The position numbers were made by a program, and so were the translations under genes. The notes below the pieces were generated by a model. The model ran no database searches. It saw nothing but the letters and a program-made list of their open reading frames with translations, and was not told where the DNA came from. Positions 18,857-28,659 of a DNA stretch of 64,000 bases are shown in pieces. Origin of the DNA: Pseudoalteromonas distincta (GTDB taxonomy: Bacteria > Pseudomonadota > Gammaproteobacteria > Enterobacterales > Alteromonadaceae); assembly GCF_000814675.1 (NCBI RefSeq), contig NZ_JWIG01000015.1, forward strand, positions 124,001 to 188,000. Reading direction: 5' to 3'. Positions within the stretch are counted from its first letter, which is position 1. Each line of letters starts with the position of its first letter.

Positions 18857-19810
18857 TTAAGGCCTTTTACCGCAGTGTCTGCAAAACAAATGGCTGTTAT
18901 GCTCATTTAGCTGCGTTTTAATGGCCTTATTAGCTTCTAGTTTACTCAAGCCTAACTTATGGCGTAGCTCTTCTAGGTGCTCTTTTTGAGTATCATTAAG
19001 TGTGCCATCTTGAATTGACTCGTGCACAGCGTCTTCAAAAAACTGACGGCGTTTACGTATCTGTTCTGAAAAACTAGACGCCAGTAAACCGGTAGGTATT
19101 GCAACCATTCCCATGCTCAGTAGTGTGATAACACCGCCGAAAAACTTACCCAATGGCGTTATAGGTACTACATCGCCATAACCAACGGTTGTTAGTGTTG
19201 CCATTGCCCACCACATAGCCGCAGGAATAGAGCCAAATTTATCGGGTTGTATGTCGTGCTCAATTAAGTAAATTCCGCATGAAGCTAAAATAAGCACAAC
19301 GGCCATTATAAAAAAAGCAGCCATTAATGAACTACCTTCATCGTTAAAGGCTTTTAAAAGTAGCTGCATGGCGCGTGAGTAGCGAGTGAGTTTAAATACT
19401 CTTAATAATCTGAGTATGCGTAAAAAACGTAAATCGAGAGGAAATAAAAACATCATTAAGCTTGGCAAAATCGCTATTAAGTCGATTAAAGCAAGTGGTG
19501 ATAAAAAATACTTTAATCTGCGTTTACTGTTTGAGCCTTCCATTGCTACATAGTGTGTTTTATCTACACAGGCCCAAAGCCTGGCTAAGTATTCAATAGC
19601 AAAAATAGCGACCGATACAATTTCTAAAACTAAGAATTCGTAGTAATACTGCTCTGCCACACTTGGGATTGACTCAATAACAATGGCTACAACGTTAATC
19701 ATTATTATGCTAATGAGCGCAATATCAAGAATATGCCCTGAACGTTGATATTGACCTGTACCTTCAAACAGGCAAGCTATTTTTTGGCGTAACGTTTGCG
19801 GTTCATTCAT
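18857..19810 (-). CDS. Voltage-gated potassium channel family protein
   Basis: Ion channel of 317 residues with the six-TM Kv plan. S1-S3 lie in about residues 25-115. S4 is arginine-rich (LRFLRILRLLRVFKLTRYSR, about 127-146), a true voltage-sensor pattern. S5, the pore helix and the selectivity filter TVGYGD (about 203-208) follow, then S6. A cytosolic helical tail ends in CRHCGKRP, a possible zinc knuckle half. It should pass K+ through the inner membrane; gating is inferred. The start ATG shares one base with the stop of the upstream acetyltransferase gene (TAATG), so the two form a tightly coupled operon. Confidence 0.93.
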   Translation of the reverse strand: MNEPQTLRQKIACLFEGTGQYQRSGHILDIALISIIMINVVAIVIESIPSVAEQYYYEFLVLEIVSVAIFAIEYLARLWACVDKTHYVAMEGSNSKRRLKYFLSPLALIDLIAILPSLMMFLFPLDLRFLRILRLLRVFKLTRYSRAMQLLLKAFNDEGSSLMAAFFIMAVVLILASCGIYLIEHDIQPDKFGSIPAAMWWAMATLTTVGYGDVVPITPLGKFFGGVITLLSMGMVAIPTGLLASSFSEQIRKRRQFFEDAVHESIQDGTLNDTQKEHLEELRHKLGLSKLEANKAIKTQLNEHNSHLFCRHCGKRP

Positions 19811-22479
19811 TATTTAAGTTTAAGTACCATGTTAATACTGCCTTCTTCAAAGTCGCGACTAATTTTAAAACCTAGCTTACGGGCAAGTTCAATCATCCCT
19901 GTATTCTCTGGTAAGGTTATGCCTTCAATCGACTCCACACCTTGACGTTTACAGTGATTAATTGCAGCGCTCATTAGTATACGACCAAGCCCTAAGCCTT
20001 GGCAGTCTGAGCGTACTACAATAGCAAACTCAGCATGTAGGTTATCGGGGTCCATAATGACGCGAGACACACCCAGTGTACGGGTTTTACCTTCAAAGCG
20101 TTGGCACACAATAAACGCCATTTCACGGTCGTAATCAATTTGGGTCATTTTAGCGAGTTGGTCGTGGTTAAACTGTGGAAGCTCGCCAAAAAAGCGTTTA
20201 TATCTGTCTTCTTTGTTAAGTGACTCGTCAAATACTTTATGAGCTTGTTCATCTTCTGGTTTTATCGGTCTGAGCGTAGCTTGAGTGTTGTTTTTAAGTG
20301 TTACCACTTCAACAAGTTCAATAGGGTAGGGACGAATAGATAAGCGCTTACGATTGCTCTGAGCTTGATAGCGGTTAAGTGTCATAGTGGCATCGAGCAC
20401 TAAAAACTGCCCATTGCTGGCAAGTATAGGATTTAGTTCCATTGAGCTTATATCGGGTTGATCAATAACTAACTGAGAAATACGCGTTAGCAGTGCACAT
20501 AAACGATACTTATCAACTTTCTCGGGGAGTATGCGCTCCTTTAATACGCCTTTGTCGTGCGCTGCGGCAATTAAATACTTTGCCAAGTTCATATTCAGTG
20601 GAGGCAGAGCAACGGCGGCTTGTGCATATTCAAGGCCGGTGCCTGCTTCACCTAATAATATAACTGGGCCAAAATTAGGCTCGGTTTTAATTGCAATTCG
20701 CAGCTCATTTGCGCCTGCTCGCGGCGCCATTTTTTGTAATGAAAACCCTTCAATAACAGCATCCGGATAAGTGTTTTTAATACGGATAAGCATCGCAAAA
20801 GCAGTTTGTTCAACCTCGTTGGCGTCGTTTAAATTAAGCACCACCCCACCTACCTCAGACTTTGAAGCAATACTTGGACTAATCAGTTTTAATGCGACTG
20901 GAAAACCAAGCTCTATGGCTTGCTCTTTGGCTTCTGTTGGGGTGTAAGCCACCTCAGTTTGAATGCATTTAATACCATAGTGGTTCAATACTTGGCTTGC
21001 TTGATGAGTAGGTAAGTAGCTTTGTCCATCATCTAAAAACTCATTAATAAGGGTTCTAGCTGCCACCTTATTTATTTTAGCGTCATCAGTGTTCGACTCG
21101 GGTGTTTGCGTTAAATGCTTTTGGTTACGACGATACGTTACCAAGTGCATAAACGCGCCTACAGCACCCTCTGGTGTTCTATAAGTGGGTATTGCGTTGT
21201 TTGAGCACACTTTTCTGGCAGCGTAAGATGCGTCCTCACCCATAAAGTTAGTTATAACGTAAGGGCGCGCCATTTTAGGTAATGTTTGTAAGGTTTCTAC
21301 AATAATGTTGGCGTAGTCTTCGCTGGGCGCAAGCGCTGAGGGAGTATGGATAATCAGTAAGTTTTTAACTTCTTTTGCGTGCAGTAAAATTTCTAATGCT
21401 TGCTTATAACGCGCAGGTGCTGAGTCGCCAAAAATATCCACAGGGTTTGAGGTGGTTTCTGATTGCGGAATGACTTTATTTAGCGCATTTCGGGTTTCAA
21501 TGCTTAGTTCTGCTAATTTACCGGAGCTTTGAATTAGCTCATCAACAGCCATAACACCCGGGCCGCCACCATTAGTTAAAATTGTCAGTTGTTCTACTTT
21601 TAATAATTTTGGATGCATGGCGAGTGTTTGTGTCGCTGCAAATAGCTCTCGTAAATCATTTACACGCAGCATACCCGCTCGTTGAAATAACGCATCGTAA
21701 ACAGCGTCAGAGCTTTGCTTTCCACCGGTGTGAATTTCGGCTGCAAGTGCGCCCGCAGTTGTTTTACCTGTTTTAATCGCAATTACAGGTTTACTAAAGG
21801 CCGCGGCTCTTGCTGCTGATATAAAGCCACGAATATCTTCAATGTTATCTATGTAGAGTAAAATAGCTTTTGTTTTAGCATCACGACCTAAAAAGTCGAG
21901 TAGCTCATTGAAGTTTATATCAAGGCAATCGCCTACTGATACAAAATATGAAAAGCCAATTTCTTTGTTTTTAGCCCAATCTAAAATGGTTGAGCATACT
22001 GCTGCTGATTGCGATACAAATGCTATTTTACCTGGGCTTGCCACGGTATGTGAAAAGCTCGCATTTAACCCAATATGAGGGATCAGCAAGCCTAAACAGT
22101 TGGGTCCAAGCAAAGTAACTTGCTTGGCTTGAGCGCATGCTTTAAGCGCGCTTTTTTGCTCCCCAGACAGCCCATCGGCAATAACAATAGCCGTTTTACA
22201 GCCAAGCTCTCCAAGCTGCTCAATAATATCAATTAAGGTGTTTTTGTTAGTACAAATAACAGCAAGGTCGGGTACTTTTGGTAAGTCAGCAATAGAAGGG
22301 TAAGCAAGTACGCCATGTACTGCGCTATGGCTTGGAGTAACAGGCATTATCGGCCCTTTAAAACCGCCCTGAAGTAAGTTGCGCATAACCACAAAACCAG
22401 CTCGAGTTGATATGTTAGAGGCGCCAATAACGGCCACTGAGCTTGGGTTAAAAAATTGGGTTATACGCTTAAGGCTCAT
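19810..22479 (-). CDS. PatZ/Pka-type protein lysine acetyltransferase (ADP-forming acyl-CoA synthetase-like + GNAT)
   Basis: A fusion of 889 residues. It has a CoA-binding domain (about 1-130, opening FFNPSSVAVIGASN), succinyl-CoA-ligase-like domains (about 145-450), an ATP-grasp_5 domain (about 470-700) and a C-terminal GNAT domain (about 730-889, motif CQGLGLGRILM). This order is that of E. coli PatZ (YfiQ/Pka) and Salmonella Pat, which acetylate lysines such as that of acetyl-CoA synthetase to control metabolism; the synthetase half is regulatory there. Same role is inferred here. It is the first gene of an operon with the K+ channel and lies divergent from the SIMPL gene. Confidence 0.92.
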   Translation of the reverse strand: MSLKRITQFFNPSSVAVIGASNISTRAGFVVMRNLLQGGFKGPIMPVTPSHSAVHGVLAYPSIADLPKVPDLAVICTNKNTLIDIIEQLGELGCKTAIVIADGLSGEQKSALKACAQAKQVTLLGPNCLGLLIPHIGLNASFSHTVASPGKIAFVSQSAAVCSTILDWAKNKEIGFSYFVSVGDCLDINFNELLDFLGRDAKTKAILLYIDNIEDIRGFISAARAAAFSKPVIAIKTGKTTAGALAAEIHTGGKQSSDAVYDALFQRAGMLRVNDLRELFAATQTLAMHPKLLKVEQLTILTNGGGPGVMAVDELIQSSGKLAELSIETRNALNKVIPQSETTSNPVDIFGDSAPARYKQALEILLHAKEVKNLLIIHTPSALAPSEDYANIIVETLQTLPKMARPYVITNFMGEDASYAARKVCSNNAIPTYRTPEGAVGAFMHLVTYRRNQKHLTQTPESNTDDAKINKVAARTLINEFLDDGQSYLPTHQASQVLNHYGIKCIQTEVAYTPTEAKEQAIELGFPVALKLISPSIASKSEVGGVVLNLNDANEVEQTAFAMLIRIKNTYPDAVIEGFSLQKMAPRAGANELRIAIKTEPNFGPVILLGEAGTGLEYAQAAVALPPLNMNLAKYLIAAAHDKGVLKERILPEKVDKYRLCALLTRISQLVIDQPDISSMELNPILASNGQFLVLDATMTLNRYQAQSNRKRLSIRPYPIELVEVVTLKNNTQATLRPIKPEDEQAHKVFDESLNKEDRYKRFFGELPQFNHDQLAKMTQIDYDREMAFIVCQRFEGKTRTLGVSRVIMDPDNLHAEFAIVVRSDCQGLGLGRILMSAAINHCKRQGVESIEGITLPENTGMIELARKLGFKISRDFEEGSINMVLKLK

Positions 22480-22593
22480 GGTTTTTCCTAGGCTGATTAA
22501 ATTTTGCGTTATTTATAGTCTCAATGTACCCTGTTTACTGTGTTATTTCGAGCGTCTCGATGCTTATTATTGATATCAATCAAGGAGATTATT

Positions 22594-23310
22594 GTGAATA
22601 AAACCCCCGGTTTTTACATTGTTATAGCGGCTATTTGCTTAAGTATAGGCTTAATTAGCTTAGGGTTTATTTTAAAAAGTACCGCTTTGAGTGTGAAAGG
22701 GATGGAACGTACTGTGCAGGTTAAGGGATTGGCCGAGCGAGAAGTAATAGCCGATACGGTAATTTGGCCTCTGCAATTTAGTGATGCCGACAATAACCTT
22801 GAAAAATTAGTAAGCCGGGTTGAGAAAAAAAATGATGCGGTAACTGCTTTTTTAAAACTCCATGGTTTTGACGACGATGAAATAACAATAGGTAGCCAGT
22901 CAGTTATTGATAAGCAAGCACGTGAATACAGCAATGAAAATCAGCAATTTAGATACATAGTGCGCTCAAATATTATTGTTTATTCTGCTGCGCCAGATAA
23001 AGTGCAAAACGCGCTGAGTAAAGTAAGCCAGCTTGCTAAACAAGATATCGCAATAGTGCAAGATAGCTACGAAACAAAAGTTGAATACATCTTTACTGGC
23101 CTCAATGACGTAAAGCCTGCGATGGTGCAAGAAGCAACTGAAAAAGCGCGTGAAGTCGCTAATAAATTTGCTAAAGACTCTAATTCAAAATTAGGCAAAA
23201 TAAAAACAGCTCGCCAAGGGCAATTTAGTATCAGTAATCGAGATTCAAACACACCGCAAATAAAAAATATAAGAGTGGTAACCAGTGTTGAATATTATTT
23301 AAATGACTAG
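22594..23310 (+). CDS. SIMPL domain-containing protein (DUF541)
   Basis: A 238-residue envelope protein with an uncleaved or cleavable N-terminal hydrophobic segment (about 6-28) and a SIMPL/DUF541 domain: a VKGLAEREVIADTVIWPLQF start, then YIVRSNIIVYSAAPDKVQNA and a C-terminal VVTSVEYYL strand. Related proteins (E. coli YggE, BP26) form periplasmic rings of unclear function, sometimes linked to oxidative stress. GTG 22594 with an AAGGAGA Shine-Dalgarno 6 nt upstream is clearly the start; the reading frame stays open farther upstream. The next gene follows 8 bp later, so the two are probably one operon. Confidence 0.87.
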   Translation: MNKTPGFYIVIAAICLSIGLISLGFILKSTALSVKGMERTVQVKGLAEREVIADTVIWPLQFSDADNNLEKLVSRVEKKNDAVTAFLKLHGFDDDEITIGSQSVIDKQAREYSNENQQFRYIVRSNIIVYSAAPDKVQNALSKVSQLAKQDIAIVQDSYETKVEYIFTGLNDVKPAMVQEATEKAREVANKFAKDSNSKLGKIKTARQGQFSISNRDSNTPQIKNIRVVTSVEYYLND

Positions 23311-23318
23311 GAAATAAT

Positions 23319-23762
23319 ATGTCAGAGTCTAAATATGGCCAGTTTGTTCTGGCGCCCCGTTCGTATTTTTTCACTGCTATAGCGAGCGTAGTATTTGCGT
23401 TTATAGGCTTTAGTTATAATGCATGGCGGATGGAGGCAAGTGAAGATAACAACAATACACGCATTGCTAGCTTTCAAATCTTACAAGAACTAGCCGAGCT
23501 TGAGCTTATTGTATTTGCGGCACATTACGATAATAACAAAATAGATGGCAGCCCCAGAAAAGGCTGGGTTAAAGTTAACTTAATTCATGACTTAAGCTAC
23601 TTAGCCGTTGATAAAGTACATTTAAAAACAAAAGACTTACAAAAGGTCTGGCAAACAAATTGGCCAAATATGGTTGATCACCAAAGTGCTGCACAATCTA
23701 TTACACATGCCATAGACAGTGTGCGTACAGAAGTTGTGAGTGAATTAAAGCGCCTTGATTAA
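23319..23762 (+). CDS. Unrecognised membrane-anchored protein
   Basis: A 147-residue protein I do not recognise. One membrane segment at about 15-35 (FFTAIASVVFAFIGFSYNAW) is followed by a polar, mostly helical domain (EASEDNNNTRIASFQILQEL and onward) with no cysteine pair or catalytic motif, so it is probably anchored with the C-terminal part in one compartment. A good Shine-Dalgarno (AGGAAA) precedes the ATG, and it follows the SIMPL gene by 8 bp, which suggests a shared envelope role. Its last 18 bp overlap the convergent gene. Confidence 0.68.
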   Translation: MSESKYGQFVLAPRSYFFTAIASVVFAFIGFSYNAWRMEASEDNNNTRIASFQILQELAELELIVFAAHYDNNKIDGSPRKGWVKVNLIHDLSYLAVDKVHLKTKDLQKVWQTNWPNMVDHQSAAQSITHAIDSVRTEVVSELKRLD

Positions 23763-24413
23763 GTGAGCAACTTGCGCCGTTGAGCGTTGCAAGTAAGCGG
23801 CGCTCAGTAAAATTGTGGTCTCGTTAACTTTTTGCCCTTTTATTACGTTGGCAAGCTGTTGTTTAGCGTTAGGATTTTGTTTTTGCTCTATTTCCATTAA
23901 TGCTAACAAAGCTGAAAATTCATGCTTTACCGGTGTGCTAGGTTTATTTGCATAGGCTATGTAGCAGGCAACCGGTGTTAATCCATGAGAGTTGGGCTGC
24001 GCCAGCGCTTTAGCTAACTCATCATTTGATTCAAACAACATCAAAGAGCGCACATAGTTAAATGGCAGCTTTGTAGCATCGGCATGCTTAAACACATTGT
24101 GCAGTACGTTATTTCCTTGTGTATCTTGTACTAAAAAGCCTTTATTTACTTTCAGCGCAGGGGTAAAAAAGCTCAATGCGTCAATATTAGTGAGTTGATT
24201 AATAAATGGAGAAGGCGCTGTGTTAGAGCTTAATATCCGCGTTGCTATGTTTTGCATAAAGTCATACTTAACACTCAACCGTTGGGCGCTGTCATATAAA
24301 TGGTTAAGCTGCAAAGTTTGCTGAGCAGGGCTTAACTGCTTAAAGTCGTTATCGAGCTCATTTAACTGTTGCTTTGAAATACGCGCATTAAGTAGTTGTA
24401 TGCTTAAATCCAT
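23745..24413 (-). CDS. Unrecognised protein with ankyrin-like segments
   Basis: A 222-residue soluble protein with no signal peptide or TM, mostly helical. Two stretches resemble degenerate ankyrin units (DTQGNNVLHNVFKHA and NSHGLTPVACYIAYA), a pattern of protein-protein interaction, but I cannot assign a family. I choose ATG 24413 because GGAAA lies at the right distance; an in-frame TTG at 24425 is the alternative. A terminator separates it from the gene upstream, so it likely has its own promoter. Its 3' end overlaps the convergent membrane-protein gene by 18 bp. Confidence 0.6.
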   Translation of the reverse strand: MDLSIQLLNARISKQQLNELDNDFKQLSPAQQTLQLNHLYDSAQRLSVKYDFMQNIATRILSSNTAPSPFINQLTNIDALSFFTPALKVNKGFLVQDTQGNNVLHNVFKHADATKLPFNYVRSLMLFESNDELAKALAQPNSHGLTPVACYIAYANKPSTPVKHEFSALLALMEIEQKQNPNAKQQLANVIKGQKVNETTILLSAAYLQRSTAQVAHLIKAL

Positions 24414-24448
24414 TATTATTTCCAAAAATCTTTTTTACTACTATAAAA

Positions 24449-24474
24449 CAAAAAAGGCCGCAAATGCGACCTTT
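24449..24474 (-). terminator. Terminator of the DUF885 gene
   Basis: On the minus strand, AAAGGTCGCA pairs with TGCGGCCTTT (one G-U pair) and is followed by further T residues. It is placed just after the DUF885 stop codon. Confidence 0.85.
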
Positions 24475-24503
24475 CATATTTAAAGCAATTGTTTAAATTG
24501 GTT

Positions 24504-26339
24504 TTAAGCTTTTTTGCTTGCTACCCATTCATTAACAAAGTTCTCTAGTACATTTAGTGGTACAGGACCATTTTTAAGCACTACGTCGTGGAACTGACGA
24601 ATATCAAACTTATCACCCAGTTGCTTTTTAGCGTCTTCACGAAGCTCTAAAATCTTAAGCATACCCACTTTATAAGCCGTTGCTTGTGAAGGCATTACAA
24701 TGTGACGCTCAACCATTTTAACACCGTCAGATGTTGCATTAGGCGTGTTATTTACGTAGTAATCAATACCTTCTTGGCGAGTCCACTTCATCGCGTGAAT
24801 ACCCGTATCAACCACTAGACGACATGCGCGCCATAGCTCCATTGAAAGACGACCAAAATCTGAGTAAGGGTCTGAGTACATGCCCATTTCTTTAGGAATG
24901 AACTCTGAGTATAAACCCCAACCTTCAATATACGCTGTGTAGCCACCAAATTTACGGAACTTAGGAACGCCTTCTAGCTCTTGCGAAATAGCGATTTGCA
25001 TGTGGTGACCCGGAATACCTTCGTGGTAAGCAAGTGCTTCCATTTGATATGTTGGCATAGCTTCCATGTCATAAAGGTTAGCGTAGTAAATACCTGGGCG
25101 TGAACCATCTGGAGCTGGCTGTTGGTAAAATGCTTTGCCCGCTGCTTTTTCACGGAATGCTTCAACTGCTTTTACTTTTAAATCAGCTTTTGGTTTAACA
25201 ATGAATAACTCATCTAAGCGTGTTTTCATTGTATCAATAAGTCCAGTGGCTTCATCAAGGTAGCGTTGCTTACCTTGTGCATCATTAGGGTAGTAAAATT
25301 GTTTGTCAGTTTTCATAAACTGCATAAACGCTTTTAAGTCGCCTTTAAAGCCTACTTTATCTTTAATTTCACGCATTTCATCATGAATACGTGTCACTTC
25401 AGATAAACCAATTGCATGAATTTCTTTAGCCGTTAAATCTGTTGTTGTAGTGCGCTTAAGTGCGTTGTTATAAAACGCTTCGCCATCTGGTAATTTCCAT
25501 GCGCCATCGCGATCATCAGCACGTTTCTCAAGCTGCGCTAGGTAATTAATTAGCTTAGAGTAAGATGGTTTAACAGCCGATTTTAATGCATCTGATGCAT
25601 CGCTGATTAACGAGTCTTTTTCGTCTTGGCTAATTTCAAGCGCTGTTACTTTGCGTTTAAAGTCAGCAAGCAATGTAGAATCATCGCCTTTTTCGAATGG
25701 TGCACCGTGAATAATGTTTTTGCTTGAATCAATAACATGCGGGAACACAAATTTAGGAGCAATAATCCCCTTATCAGCACGAGTTTCTAAGTCAGTAATT
25801 AGCTGATCAATAACACCAGTTACACCATTTAGGCGTGAAATGTAGTCTTTAGCTTCTTTTACATTACTAATTGAGTGCTGATTAATTAAAAACGCAGGGA
25901 TCATCGAATGCGTACCAAACATTTGGTTCACAGGGTAATTATGGTAGCGCCATTTAAAGTCAGCAATTGAGCTTTCAAGATCCTGTTTTTTTAAGTCGTA
26001 GCTAACTTTTGTTGCATCATCTAATAAATCACGATTAATTGCTTTTAATGCAACTAGGTCAGCTTTTGTTTGTGCTAAATCTTTGAGCTTTCTTTCTTCG
26101 CTGCCATCGTCCCATTTATCGTAATCTTGCTTAATCCCCATGTATGTTTGATATACAGGGCTGCTCATTACATCGCGGTTAAATGTATCTTCAAAAAATG
26201 CATTGGCTTTGTCTATTTCACTTTGTTGTGATTGAACTGCTTGTGCAATAGGGGCTGAAGTAGATTGTTGTGTTGTTTGCTGGCAACCAGCAAGTAGTGC
26301 AACGCTTACTGCGGCCGCAATAAAAGTGAGTTTACGCAT
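24504..26339 (-). CDS. DUF885 family lipoprotein, putative zinc metallopeptidase
   Basis: A 611-residue lipoprotein. The signal peptide has lipobox LLAGC (MRKLTFIAAAVSVALLAGCQ). The DUF885 body contains the zinc-ligand motif HEGIPGHH (HExxxGH, about residue 440) followed by GWGLYSE, as in predicted metallocarboxypeptidase-like members. It is therefore probably a periplasmic or outer-membrane-anchored peptidase; the substrate is unknown. The frame is open upstream into hemW, but ATG 26339 with AAGGGAAAAC before it and the signal peptide right after it is clearly the start. It follows hemW and ends at a terminator. Confidence 0.9.
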   Translation of the reverse strand: MRKLTFIAAAVSVALLAGCQQTTQQSTSAPIAQAVQSQQSEIDKANAFFEDTFNRDVMSSPVYQTYMGIKQDYDKWDDGSEERKLKDLAQTKADLVALKAINRDLLDDATKVSYDLKKQDLESSIADFKWRYHNYPVNQMFGTHSMIPAFLINQHSISNVKEAKDYISRLNGVTGVIDQLITDLETRADKGIIAPKFVFPHVIDSSKNIIHGAPFEKGDDSTLLADFKRKVTALEISQDEKDSLISDASDALKSAVKPSYSKLINYLAQLEKRADDRDGAWKLPDGEAFYNNALKRTTTTDLTAKEIHAIGLSEVTRIHDEMREIKDKVGFKGDLKAFMQFMKTDKQFYYPNDAQGKQRYLDEATGLIDTMKTRLDELFIVKPKADLKVKAVEAFREKAAGKAFYQQPAPDGSRPGIYYANLYDMEAMPTYQMEALAYHEGIPGHHMQIAISQELEGVPKFRKFGGYTAYIEGWGLYSEFIPKEMGMYSDPYSDFGRLSMELWRACRLVVDTGIHAMKWTRQEGIDYYVNNTPNATSDGVKMVERHIVMPSQATAYKVGMLKILELREDAKKQLGDKFDIRQFHDVVLKNGPVPLNVLENFVNEWVASKKA

Positions 26340-26418
26340 TGTTTTCCCTTTTGTTGTTAGAAACCCATTAGGGTGATTTATATTTATTAGTTTTATATTG
26401 TTGTGCAGTGCCTTAGCG

Positions 26419-27555
26419 CTACACAAACAATTCTAGCAGGTCATTTAAAAAGCGATGACCTTTTAAGGTTACCTGCCAATGGCTGTCTGTTTGAGTCAAT
26501 AAACCTTTATTTATTGCTTGGTTTAATGCACTTTGCTGACTTTGCAGCGGCAGTGTTGTTAGTTTATTAAAATCATTAATTGGGCAAGGCTCAACAAGGC
26601 GAAAGCGATTCATAAAAAATTCAAACGCTAAATCGTCTTGCTCTACATGCCAGCTTTTATACATATACGGTTTAATTAAATCCATATAGCCGCGTGGATG
26701 TTTAACCTTTTCGGTACGCGTTATAAGCCCTGTATTTGCATCAGTAACCTTACCATGTGCGCCGCAGCCAATACCGAGATAATCGCCAAAGCGCCAATAA
26801 TTTAAGTTATGTTGGCATTGATAGCCCGGTTTTGCATAGCCCGATATTTCGTATTGCACGTAACCTGCTTGCGCGAGTAACTCGACCCCTTGCTCTTGAA
26901 TGTCCCACAGTGTTTCATCTTGTGGCAAGGTAGGGGGCTTTGAAGCAAACTGAGTATTGGGTTCAATAGTTAATTGATACCAAGATATATGCGGTGGATC
27001 GAGCGCTATTATTTGTTTTAAATCACTCAGAGCATCATCAAGTGTTTGCCCAGGTAAGCCATGCATTAAATCAAGGTTAAAGCTATTTAAACGGGCTTCC
27101 TTAGCCTGTTGCGCGGCATAGTTTGCCTCGTCGCTGCCATGAATCCGACCAAGTGCTTTTAACTTGTCGTTTTGCATGCTTTGCACACCGATAGAAATAC
27201 GGTTAATGCCTGCTTTTACGTAATCTTTAAAGCGACCTGTTTCTACTGTACCAGGGTTGGCTTCAAGGGTTATTTCGCAGTGTTCTTCAAGCCCAATTAG
27301 GTTGTCGACTTCATTTAATAAACGGGTATAAGCTGCACCAGTTAATAGGCTCGGAGTGCCGCCACCAATAAAAATGCTGTGAATTTTACGTCCTTGCACT
27401 AAGTGCAAATCTGCTTTTAAGTCATCAATTAAGTGTTGAACATATTCAGCTTCAGGTATATCACCTTTTTGTCCGTGGCTATTAAAATCGCAGTACGGGC
27501 ATTTTTGCACGCACCAAGGCACGTGCACATATAAGCTCAGTGGTGGAAGGTTCAC
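26419..27555 (-). CDS. hemW: Radical SAM protein HemW
   Basis: Heme chaperone/coproporphyrinogen dehydrogenase-like radical SAM protein of 378 residues, usual length for HemW. The [4Fe-4S] cysteines are in CVQKCPYC (Cys15, Cys19, Cys22), with the GGGTPS SAM-binding motif and the C-terminal HemW domain. HemW proteins lack the fourth cysteine of HemN and are thought to insert heme rather than oxidise coproporphyrinogen. The start overlaps the rdgB stop by 4 nt; the rdgB-hemW pair is conserved in gammaproteobacteria. Confidence 0.95.
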   Translation of the reverse strand: MNLPPLSLYVHVPWCVQKCPYCDFNSHGQKGDIPEAEYVQHLIDDLKADLHLVQGRKIHSIFIGGGTPSLLTGAAYTRLLNEVDNLIGLEEHCEITLEANPGTVETGRFKDYVKAGINRISIGVQSMQNDKLKALGRIHGSDEANYAAQQAKEARLNSFNLDLMHGLPGQTLDDALSDLKQIIALDPPHISWYQLTIEPNTQFASKPPTLPQDETLWDIQEQGVELLAQAGYVQYEISGYAKPGYQCQHNLNYWRFGDYLGIGCGAHGKVTDANTGLITRTEKVKHPRGYMDLIKPYMYKSWHVEQDDLAFEFFMNRFRLVEPCPINDFNKLTTLPLQSQQSALNQAINKGLLTQTDSHWQVTLKGHRFLNDLLELFV

Positions 27556-28151
27556 AGGCCGCCTTTTTGCTGTAGTTCTAGTAATAATTTTTGCAGCGCT
27601 TGTCCGCGATGACTCACTGCATTTTTTTGCTCTTTTGTAAGCTCAGCACTCGTACAATTTTTCTCTGCTACAAAAAACACAGGATCGTAACCAAATCCAC
27701 CGTTGCCATTTTGAGTGAGCGTAATTTCGCCCTCCCAACTAGCACTACAAATAAGCGGAGTAGGGTCGTCTGCGTGGCGCATTAACACCAGTACACACCA
27801 AAAGCGTGCACTGCGAATAGGGTTATCACCTAAATCTACAAGTAACTTATCAATGTTATCTTGATCGCTGGCACCTGGGCCTGCAAAACGGGCTGAGTAA
27901 ACACCGGGTGCGCCATTTAGGCCATCAACTTCCAAACCTGAGTCATCGGCAATAGCTGGCATGCCAGTAATTTTAGCGGCATGGCGCGCTTTAATAATGG
28001 CATTTTCAACAAAGGTAGTGCCGGTTTCGGCAACTTCACCTACGTTAAAATCGCTCTGTGGAACTACATTAATATTCAAAGGGCTTAGCATGTTAGCTAG
28101 CTCTTTTACTTTGCCAGGGTTACCTGTAGCAAGTACTAAAGTTTTGGTCAT
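27552..28151 (-). CDS. rdgB: XTP/dITP diphosphatase (RdgB/HAM1 family)
   Basis: House-cleaning nucleotidase of 199 residues that hydrolyses dITP, dXTP and related triphosphates to monophosphates, keeping deaminated purines out of DNA. Family signatures are [12 protein letters not shown] at the N-terminus, the catalytic [20 protein letters not shown] region (about 66-87), GFGYDPVFF and the closing [10 protein letters not shown]. It is followed by hemW with a 4-nt overlap and preceded by the DUF4426 gene with a 4-nt gap, indicating one transcript. Confidence 0.96.
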   Translation of the reverse strand: MTKTLVLATGNPGKVKELANMLSPLNINVVPQSDFNVGEVAETGTTFVENAIIKARHAAKITGMPAIADDSGLEVDGLNGAPGVYSARFAGPGASDQDNIDKLLVDLGDNPIRSARFWCVLVLMRHADDPTPLICSASWEGEITLTQNGNGGFGYDPVFFVAEKNCTSAELTKEQKNAVSHRGQALQKLLLELQQKGGL

Positions 28152-28155
28152 GTTA

Positions 28156-28599
28156 TTAATCTACGTAAAATTTTTGCTGAAACTGTAATTTTTGAAATTG
28201 ATTACTTTGTTGTATTTCAATCTCAAAGCGTAAAATCTCTTCGTTGGTGTAATCAACTTGGGCAAGGTAATAAATTGACTCACCTTCTTTTATTTCTTTA
28301 AAAGTAAGCGTTTGTTTGTTGCCAAGTAGGTTTTTAGCTGTGCCTGTAAGCTTTGCCGTTTGTGCTGTTTTATTAGCATCATTTTTTAATATAGAAATGT
28401 TTACAACCCCTTTGTAGCCACTGCGCTCAAGGTTGTACGCTTTTGCTATTTTTGGCTGAATAAAAGTAGAAGGAAAGGCGATGTAATGGACTTGCCAAGG
28501 GCCAAGCTCTTTGTATTGTGCGCCTTGCATTTCTTCGCTTTGCGCGTTAAATGCAAATGCTAAACAAGCAATAAAACAAAACTTAATTAAACGGTTCAT
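28156..28599 (-). CDS. DUF4426 family periplasmic protein
   Basis: A 147-residue protein with a cleavable signal peptide (about 1-22, ending NAQSEE) and a beta-rich mature domain. The [20 protein letters not shown] opening and [10 protein letters not shown] strand fit DUF4426, found beside rdgB in many gammaproteobacteria and of unknown function. It lies 4 nt before rdgB, so they are co-transcribed. A terminator for the yggT operon lies just upstream of its start. Confidence 0.84.
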   Translation of the reverse strand: MNRLIKFCFIACLAFAFNAQSEEMQGAQYKELGPWQVHYIAFPSTFIQPKIAKAYNLERSGYKGVVNISILKNDANKTAQTAKLTGTAKNLLGNKQTLTFKEIKEGESIYYLAQVDYTNEEILRFEIEIQQSNQFQKLQFQQKFYVD

Positions 28600-28620
28600 T
28601 ATGTATTCCTCAAAACATAT

Positions 28621-28642
28621 AAAAAAGAGGCCTTTGGGCCTC
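28621..28642 (-). terminator. Terminator after yggT
   Basis: On the minus strand, GAGGCC pairs with GGCCTC around a 4-nt loop and is followed by six T residues. It ends the yggS-proC-yggT operon before the DUF4426 gene. Confidence 0.85.
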
Positions 28643-28659
28643 TAATTAAAAAATCTATA

